A DNA stretch of 64,000 nt, taken from assembly GCA_023419315.1 (NCBI GenBank), contig JAEZYE010000004.1, forward strand, positions 11,833 through 75,832, written 5' to 3'. How positions within the stretch are numbered: position 1 is the first letter of the stretch; each line of letters starts with the position of its first letter. Below are positions 59,886-64,000 of the stretch, in pieces. The notes beneath the pieces are model-generated. The model saw nothing but the letters and a program-made list of their open reading frames with translations, was not told the DNA's origin and made no database searches. The stretch is from Pseudomonadota bacterium. GTDB taxonomy: Bacteria; Pseudomonadota; Gammaproteobacteria; Xanthomonadales; Xanthomonadaceae. Position numbers and translations under genes: made by a program.

Positions 59886-61124
59886 TCAGCCGTTGGCCGA
59901 CAGCCTGTCCAGCCGGATGCGGTTGGCGAACAGCGAGAACGCCAGCACGCCGGCCAGCCCGTTGGCGCGGCTGACCCAGCGCGGCAGCCAGCGCGGCGGG
60001 GCCAGCACGCCGTCCTCGAACAGAGGCTCGAAGGCGGCGACGTCGTCCAGCGTCATCTTGCCGGCGAACAGCCGCCGGCACAGGCGCAGCCGGTCCTGCT
60101 GCAGCGAGCGGCGGAAGAAGGTATGCACGCCGATCAGACCACGCAGGTACACCGTGTCCTTGGTGAACGCCGATCCGCCGGTGGTGGGCACGCCGCGGAA
60201 CACACGCTGCGCCGAGGAAAAGCTTTCCGCCTGGCTCTGCCCGGCATCGCGGAAATAGTCGAAGACCTGGATGAAGTCGGCGCCGGCCAGGGCCATGGCC
60301 ACCGCTTCGATGCGCAGGCTGATGCGCTTCATGCGCTCGATGTCGATGCTGCCGGTGATCTGTTCGGCGAAGGTCGCCAGTCCTTCCTGGGTGGCGGTCA
60401 CCCGGGGCGAGGCCAGCGCCAGGCTGGGCAGCACCGTCTGCTCGCGCCCGTTCAACGCGGTCAGCGAATGCACCAGCGCCTCGTGCTGCAGCAGCTGCCG
60501 GCGGTCGTAATCGCTGAAGGCGGCGCCGTGGCGCAGGCGGATGCGGGTGGCGCCGGCCGCCGCTTTCGCGATCAGCGTGGGGTCCAGCTCGACGGTGATG
60601 ACGCGGCCGTCGAAGAACTCGTCCAGGTCGGCCTGCAGCTGCAACTGCAGGGCGGTGGCCGATACCGGGATGTGCTCCTCCGGCGCCAGCAGTTCGTGGT
60701 CCAGGTCATTGGCGATGGCGATGAAGTGCCCGGCCGCTTCGCGCGTGGTCGGACCGTCGCCGGGCAGGCATTCCTCCGGCGTGCCGAACAGCGCCACCGA
60801 ATGCGTGGTCACGGTCGGCGTCCCCAGCGACTCCAGCAACCGCGCGGCGATGTCCCAGCTGTGCACCGAGTCGCGCAGGTAGCATCCCAGCGGATGGGCG
60901 GGGTCCGCAGCGGCCGCGATGGCGGCCAGTTCCCGGCGCGCATCGCCGAAGTCCAGGCGCGGGTATTCGATCGCCGGCAATGCCGGCTGGCCGCGCGCCA
61001 CGCCCGCCAGGAAGCGGGTCTGGGCGTCGGCCGGCCAACTGGCCAGGCTGAGCAGCCTGATGCCGCGCACGGCCTTGACCAGGCGCTCGTCGAGCGCGGC
61101 GTGATGGGCGATGTCGGGCTGCAT
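59886..61124 (-). CDS. DUF1704 (flavohemoglobin-expression-modulating QEGLA motif) protein
   Basis: 412 residues. The metallopeptidase-like elements LLQHEALVHSLTALNG (HEx(3)H type) and ATQEGLATFAEQ (third ligand Glu, giving the family its QEGLA name) are present. The fold is shared with eukaryotic tubulin tyrosine carboxypeptidases MATCAP; the bacterial proteins have unknown substrates. The ATG at 61124 has GGGAGG upstream. It is divergent from gltS. Confidence 0.88.
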   Translation of the reverse strand: MQPDIAHHAALDERLVKAVRGIRLLSLASWPADAQTRFLAGVARGQPALPAIEYPRLDFGDARRELAAIAAAADPAHPLGCYLRDSVHSWDIAARLLESLGTPTVTTHSVALFGTPEECLPGDGPTTREAAGHFIAIANDLDHELLAPEEHIPVSATALQLQLQADLDEFFDGRVITVELDPTLIAKAAAGATRIRLRHGAAFSDYDRRQLLQHEALVHSLTALNGREQTVLPSLALASPRVTATQEGLATFAEQITGSIDIERMKRISLRIEAVAMALAGADFIQVFDYFRDAGQSQAESFSSAQRVFRGVPTTGGSAFTKDTVYLRGLIGVHTFFRRSLQQDRLRLCRRLFAGKMTLDDVAAFEPLFEDGVLAPPRWLPRWVSRANGLAGVLAFSLFANRIRLDRLSANG

Positions 61125-61226
61125 GGATCCTCCCTGGCGCACACTGTAGCCCAGCGCATGCGGTGGACGGCACAAGCGTCCACGCCTGGACTATGCTCGA
61201 CGCTCTTCCATCGGTGCGGGGGCGGC

Positions 61227-62429
61227 ATGCTGGAACTCGATGCGGTGCAGACGTTGGCCTTCGCCGGCCTGGCCCTCTTCCTCGGTTATGCGCTGTGCCG
61301 CGTGGTCCCGCTGTTCAACCGCTACAACCTGCCGGCGCCGGTGATCGGCGGCCTGGTGGTGGCGCTGGCCGTGCTGGTGGCGCGCAGCCGCGAGGTCACC
61401 CTGTTCACCCTGGACACCAGCCTGCAGGCGCCGCTGATGATCGCCTTCTTCACCACCATCGGCGTCAACGCCAGCGTGGCGCTGTTGAAGCTCAGCGGGC
61501 GCCAGGTGCTGGTGTTCCTGCTGCTGGCGTCTGCGTTTGCGATCGTGCAGAACCTGCTGGGCATGGCGGTGGCGTTGGGGTTCGGCCTGCATCCGCTGTT
61601 CGGCGTACTGGCGGGCTCCACCACATTGACCGGCGGGCCGGCGACCGGCCTGGCGTTCGCGCCGCTGTTCGAGCAGGCCGGGGTGACCGGGGCGGAATCG
61701 ATCGCCGTGGCCTCGGCGATGGCCGGCATCCTGTGCGGCGGCCTGCTCGGCGGTCCCGTGGCGACCGTACTGATCCGGCGTCACAAGCTGTATGGCGGCG
61801 TGCGACTGGGCGCGCCGGACGAATCGGCGGCCGAACCGCTGGGCGCGCGCGATACGCCGGACTTCGCCACCCGCGAATCCAACGCGCTGAAGAGCATCGT
61901 GGTGATCCTGGTGGCCATGTGGCTGGGCGCCGGCGTCAGCGCCGGGCTGAGCGCAGCGGGCCTGACCCTGCCCGCCTACGTCGGCGCGATGATGGTGGGC
62001 GCGCTGATCCGCTGGATCGACGATCGCACCGGCTGGATCCGCCTGCCGGTGGCGACCACCGATCTGATCGGCAACGTCTGCCTATCGCTGTTCCTGGCGG
62101 TGGCGCTGATGAACCTCAAACTGTGGGAACTGGCCGGCCTGGCGGCACCGCTGCTGGTGAACCTGACGCTCCAGGTGGCACTGGTGGCGCTGTTCTGCGG
62201 CGTGGTGTTCCGTGTGATGGGGCGCGACTACGACGCGGCGGTGATGGGCGGCGGCTTCATCGGCTTCATGCTGGGCACCACGGCCAACGCGATGGCGGTG
62301 ATGCGCACCCTGGTGGAACGCTACGGCATGGCGCCGCGCGCGTTCCTGGTGGCGCCGCTGGTGGGTGCGTTCTTCATCGACTTCACCAATGCGCTGATCA
62401 TCACCGGCTTCATAAACCTCTGGGATTGA
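61227..62429 (+). CDS. gltS: Sodium/glutamate symporter
   Basis: 400 residues with about ten membrane spans in two inverted halves. The GltS family stretches are clear: RYNLPAPVIGGLVVALAVL near the start, GSTTLTGGPATGLAFAPLFE (re-entrant loop with the conserved TGGxxT), and in the second half VMGGGFIGFMLGTTANAMAVMRTL, the matching re-entrant loop. Imports glutamate with Na+. The ATG at 61227 gives the family's normal N-terminus (MLELDAVQTLA). Confidence 0.94.
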   Translation: MLELDAVQTLAFAGLALFLGYALCRVVPLFNRYNLPAPVIGGLVVALAVLVARSREVTLFTLDTSLQAPLMIAFFTTIGVNASVALLKLSGRQVLVFLLLASAFAIVQNLLGMAVALGFGLHPLFGVLAGSTTLTGGPATGLAFAPLFEQAGVTGAESIAVASAMAGILCGGLLGGPVATVLIRRHKLYGGVRLGAPDESAAEPLGARDTPDFATRESNALKSIVVILVAMWLGAGVSAGLSAAGLTLPAYVGAMMVGALIRWIDDRTGWIRLPVATTDLIGNVCLSLFLAVALMNLKLWELAGLAAPLLVNLTLQVALVALFCGVVFRVMGRDYDAAVMGGGFIGFMLGTTANAMAVMRTLVERYGMAPRAFLVAPLVGAFFIDFTNALIITGFINLWD

Positions 62430-62481
62430 TCGATTCCTGAAGCTGATGATCTAAAGGTGATCGACCGTCGAGATCTATCCG

Positions 62482-62604
62482 CCGTCATCCCGGCGCAGGC
62501 CGGGACCCAGTGACTCTGGTGTTTGGATGACGGTAGATTCGCAGCAAGGCGCTGGGTCCCGGCTTGACCAGCCATTCGGCTGTTGAATGCCGCCGGGACG
62601 ACGG
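62482..62604. repeat. Palindromic intergenic repeat of the CCGTCATCCCGGC type
   Basis: CCGTCATCCCGGCGCAGGCC-GGGACCCAG at 62482-62510 (shown in parts) is mirrored by CTGGGTCCCGGC (62552-62563) and GCCGCCGGGACGACGG (62589-62604), the right arm being split by about 25 unrelated bases. Such elements are scattered in many proteobacterial genomes between genes. It lies between converging gltS and rsgA. Confidence 0.7.
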
Positions 62605-62617
62605 CCCAGAAAGACCC

Positions 62618-63742
62618 TCAGCGCTTGCCGTACTTATCGGTCAGCCGCTTGTTCAACGCCTTGTTCTGCACCTTGGCGTTGGCCTTGTCGGCCAGCCGCG
62701 AAGCGAGCTTGTCGGCCGCCGCGGCCACTTCATCACGCAGCTTGAGGTAGTTGAGGAAGCGGCCTTCGTCCAACTCTTCGCGCTCGATCGCCGCGCGCAC
62801 CGCGCAGCCCGGCTCGCGGTCATGCGAACAGTCGCGGAACTTGCATTGCTCGGCCAGCGCCTCGATGTCGGCGAAGCCGCCGTCGGCCAGGTCTTCCTCG
62901 CCGGTGGGCTTGAGTTCGCGCATGCCGGGCGTGTCGATCAGGCAGGCGCCGGCCGGCAACGGGATGAGGGCGCGGAACGTGGTGGTGTGGCGACCGCGCG
63001 AGTCGCTTTCGCGCACTTCGCCGGTCTTCATGCGCTCGTCGCCGAGAAGCGTGTTGGTCAGCGTCGACTTGCCCGCGCCCGACGACCCCACCAGCACCAC
63101 GGTGTGGCCCGGCTCCAGCCACGGCGCCAGTTGCGCGACGCTGTCCGGATCCTTGGCGTTGACGGTGAACACCGGCACGCCCTGCGCGGTGAGGTCGGCC
63201 AGCACCTCGACCGCGTCGGCGGCGTACTCGGTGCGGTCGGCCTTGGTCAGCACGACGACCGGCTGCGCACCGCCACCGCCCACCAGCAGCAGGTAGCGCT
63301 CGATGCGGCGCGGATTGAAGTCGGCATCCAGGCCGCAGACGATGAACACCGTATCGATGTTCGCGGCGATCACCTGCTGGTGGTAATGCTCGCCGGCCGC
63401 GCCGCGCTTGATGCCGGTATGGCGCGGCAGCAGCGCCACGATGCGCGGGCGCTTGGAGGCCGCATCCTCCAGCAGCACCCAGTCGCCGACGGCGGGGCGT
63501 TCATGGGCAGGGAACCGGGGGCGCTGCCATTCGGGAAGCGATTCGGCCTTCACGCCCACGCCGAGGGCGTCCGCCACGACATAGCCCGAGCGGTGCTGCT
63601 CGATCACGCGTGCCGGGGTGGCGCCAGGGTGGGCCTCCATGACGGCCCGCCACGCGCTGTCCTCCGGTTTCCCCGCATAAGGCCAGCCGATCGATCTCAG
63701 CAGGGTGACGTCGGGCACACTGGGGACGGGGGTTTCGGGCAT
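62618..63742 (-). CDS. rsgA: Small ribosomal subunit biogenesis GTPase RsgA
   Basis: 374 residues with the circularly permuted GTPase order: VVLTKADRTE (G4) before LVGSSGAGKSTLTNTLLG (G1) and LIDTPGMRELK (G3), with RESDSRGRHTTTFR (G2). An N-terminal OB-fold contains the first 120 residues and the C-terminal zinc motif is CKFRDCSHDREPGC. It tests late 30S subunits and releases RbfA. A second in-frame ATG nine bases earlier is possible. Confidence 0.95.
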   Translation of the reverse strand: MPETPVPSVPDVTLLRSIGWPYAGKPEDSAWRAVMEAHPGATPARVIEQHRSGYVVADALGVGVKAESLPEWQRPRFPAHERPAVGDWVLLEDAASKRPRIVALLPRHTGIKRGAAGEHYHQQVIAANIDTVFIVCGLDADFNPRRIERYLLLVGGGGAQPVVVLTKADRTEYAADAVEVLADLTAQGVPVFTVNAKDPDSVAQLAPWLEPGHTVVLVGSSGAGKSTLTNTLLGDERMKTGEVRESDSRGRHTTTFRALIPLPAGACLIDTPGMRELKPTGEEDLADGGFADIEALAEQCKFRDCSHDREPGCAVRAAIEREELDEGRFLNYLKLRDEVAAAADKLASRLADKANAKVQNKALNKRLTDKYGKR

Positions 63743-63843
63743 GGCGCGCATTCTAGACGGCCCCTGAAGCCGGCGGGGCCGGACGGGCCGAATATCCGCT
63801 AAGCTGGCCCTCCCCAGCTCATTCGCCCTTCTGCGGTCCCGCC

Positions 63844-64000
63844 ATGCCCACCCCGCCCGTCAAACCGCTCGCCACGCGCGAACGCCTGTCCGAAGTCCGC
63901 TACGAAATCCGGGGCGAACTGGCGCGGCGAGCCCGGGAGCTGGAGGCCCAGGGGCAGAAGCTGATCAAGCTCAACATCGGCAACCCGGGCGCGTTCGGTT
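63844..64000 (+). CDS. PLP-dependent aminotransferase (AlaA-like), 5' part only
   Basis: The first 52 residues (MPTPPVKPLATRERLSEVRY...KLIKLNIGNPGAFGF) match the N-terminus of AlaA/AAT-type aminotransferases, where LSEVRYEIRGELARRARELE leads to the LNIGNP segment. The gene runs off the right edge. It is divergent from rsgA, with about 100 bases between starts. Likely glutamate-pyruvate transaminase activity. Confidence 0.85.
   Translation, partial: MPTPPVKPLATRERLSEVRYEIRGELARRARELEAQGQKLIKLNIGNPGAFG

Noticed and set aside
1..64000. CRISPR arrays, prophage or insertion sequences
   Set aside because: No regularly spaced direct repeats, integrase, phage structural genes or intact transposase were found; the only mobile-element trace is the degenerate RAYT and REP-type repeats.

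Overview
The window is a GC-rich (roughly two-thirds G+C by eye) bacterial chromosome segment with tightly packed genes, ATGA start/stop overlaps and many TonB/glycoside-utilisation genes. The gene set (TonB-dependent receptor sugar locus, YajQ, DUF1415, REP/RAYT-type elements, homodimeric-type AceE, QEGLA-motif protein, GltS, RsgA) suggests a gammaproteobacterium of the Lysobacter/Luteimonas/Xanthomonas group. This is an inference from gene content only. No prophage, plasmid, insertion sequence or CRISPR array is visible.

Layout. 1-12 kb: a partial DMT-type membrane protein, then a minus-strand disaccharide-utilisation locus: LacI regulator, tandem operator-like sites, a fused GH65 phosphorylase/beta-phosphoglucomutase, TonB-dependent receptor, MFS transporter, secreted six-hairpin glycosidase and a lipase-type hydrolase. 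12-18 kb: outer-membrane beta-barrel, two inner-membrane proteins, yajQ, DUF1415, a catalytically degenerate RAYT transposase, and the rRNA modification pair rsuA-rsmC. 18.1-21.9 kb: a long structured non-coding stretch with two fused tRNA-like modules, followed by a slipin-rtcB RNA-repair operon. This is the most unusual part of the window. 21.9-35.5 kb: ABC exporter pair divergent from tesA, DsbA-like oxidoreductase, aldo/keto reductase with AraC regulator, DUF3016, msrB, motAB, a HipA_2-DUF3037-DUF4031 run and several small proteins. 35.5-37.9 kb: a BlaI/M56 regulator pair with clear TACA-NN-TGTA operators. 37.9-42.4 kb: an ECF42-type sigma factor cluster with two DGPF (YCII) proteins, two VOC proteins and two RibD-like reductases. 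42.4-50.8 kb: small XRE pair, GAF/degenerate-GGDEF protein, NodB deacetylase, a large discoidin-glycosidase, DUF2272 and a proline-rich membrane protein. 51-64 kb: aceE, an RsbU/RsbW/two-STAS partner-switching module, paired REP elements, maeB, a DUF1704 protein, gltS, rsgA and the start of an AlaA-type aminotransferase.

How the parts work together. The sugar locus reads as a complete import-and-phosphorolysis pathway: the receptor brings an oligosaccharide through the outer membrane, the exported glycosidase trims it, the MFS protein imports a disaccharide, and the fused enzyme yields glucose plus beta-glucose-1-phosphate and then glucose-6-phosphate. In the RNA-repair region, RtcB seals broken RNA, the slipin may scaffold it at a membrane, and the tandem tRNA mimic just upstream is a candidate substrate, decoy or sensor, comparable in concept to the tRNA-like YrlA RNAs linked to RtcB in other bacteria.
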